Shown in pieces: positions 33,124-33,184 of a stretch of DNA of 33,184 bases. The DNA is from Curvibacter soli (GTDB taxonomy: Bacteria > Pseudomonadota > Gammaproteobacteria > Burkholderiales > Burkholderiaceae_C). The notes beneath the pieces were generated by a model. It worked only from the letters and a program-made list of their open reading frames with translations. It was not told the DNA's origin and searched no databases. The stretch lies in assembly GCF_029211125.1 (NCBI RefSeq), contig NZ_JARGEN010000057.1:1-33184 (forward strand), given 5' to 3'. How positions within the stretch are numbered: position 1 is the stretch's first letter; every line of letters starts with the position of its first letter. Both the position numbers and the translations under genes were made by a program.

Positions 33124-33184
33124 TCAGTCACCATGAATCGATAGGATAATTGGCCCACAAGTTGCAGACAGAGTTGCATTGCCA

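Overview
The window is a GC-rich (roughly 68-70% by eye), densely coded chromosomal segment. It most resembles Comamonadaceae (Betaproteobacteria; Acidovorax, Alicycliphilus, Diaphorobacter or relatives). That placement is inferred from the surE-pcm-nlpD cluster, the CsbD/BON/DUF2383 stress proteins, the 3-hydroxybutyrate dehydrogenase, and a family of short intergenic palindromes with an ATAGCTGCYAGCGC core. No rRNA, tRNA, CRISPR array, phage module or intact transposase gene was seen. The region is mostly core genome with several small repeat insertions and decayed genes.

Layout. 1-164: one degenerate copy of a large hairpin repeat. 188-2612 (-): surE-pcm-nlpD, with stop/start overlaps. 2874-5432 (-): three-PAS GGDEF-EAL protein. 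5697-11645 (-): 1982-residue alpha-2-macroglobulin-like protein with a CLEQ thioester motif. 11908-14808 (-): compact four-gene envelope-type operon (beta-propeller, polysaccharide deacetylase, fatty-acid hydroxylase/sterol desaturase, 44-residue small protein). 14968-17340 (-): YgiQ-type radical SAM protein. 17456-18238 (-): bdhA, preceded by a remnant of a patatin-like gene. 18702-19508 (-): DUF2383 protein. 19703-20296 (+): YigZ/IMPACT protein. 20494-25038 (+): a complete branched-chain-amino-acid-type ABC transporter (substrate-binding protein, two permeases, two ATPases). 25521-26480 (+): aldo/keto reductase. 26483-26648: intact 166-bp element with 14-bp perfect terminal inverted repeats, filling the convergent gap to rlmB (26657-27394, -). 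27413-28111 (-) and 28127-28774 (+): a lone ABC ATPase and a TesA-type esterase diverging from a 15-bp gap. 28797-28982 (-): small basic protein. 29063-30241 (-): cystathionine beta-lyase-type enzyme. 30298-31093 (-): BON lipoprotein and CsbD. 31307-32915 (+): diguanylate cyclase and MinD/FlhG-like ATPase. The right end holds a truncated reading frame next to an AT-richer edge.

How the genes fit together. SurE/Pcm/NlpD form the classic stationary-phase and envelope-maintenance cluster. The four-gene operon combines an exported propeller, an exported carbohydrate esterase and a membrane di-iron hydroxylase, which suggests cell-envelope modification (inference). The DUF2383, BON and CsbD proteins are general stress proteins, and two of their upstream regions share a TTSTCCTACA element.

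The most interesting non-genic signal is two repeat families. One is a roughly 55-bp palindromic repeat present in at least seven copies. One copy lies in frame inside the alpha-2-macroglobulin gene, one in frame inside ygiQ, one forms the last codons and stop of livF, and two sit directly behind stop codons. The other is the 166-bp element with terminal inverted repeats, present at 26483-26648 and as a decayed copy at the left edge.
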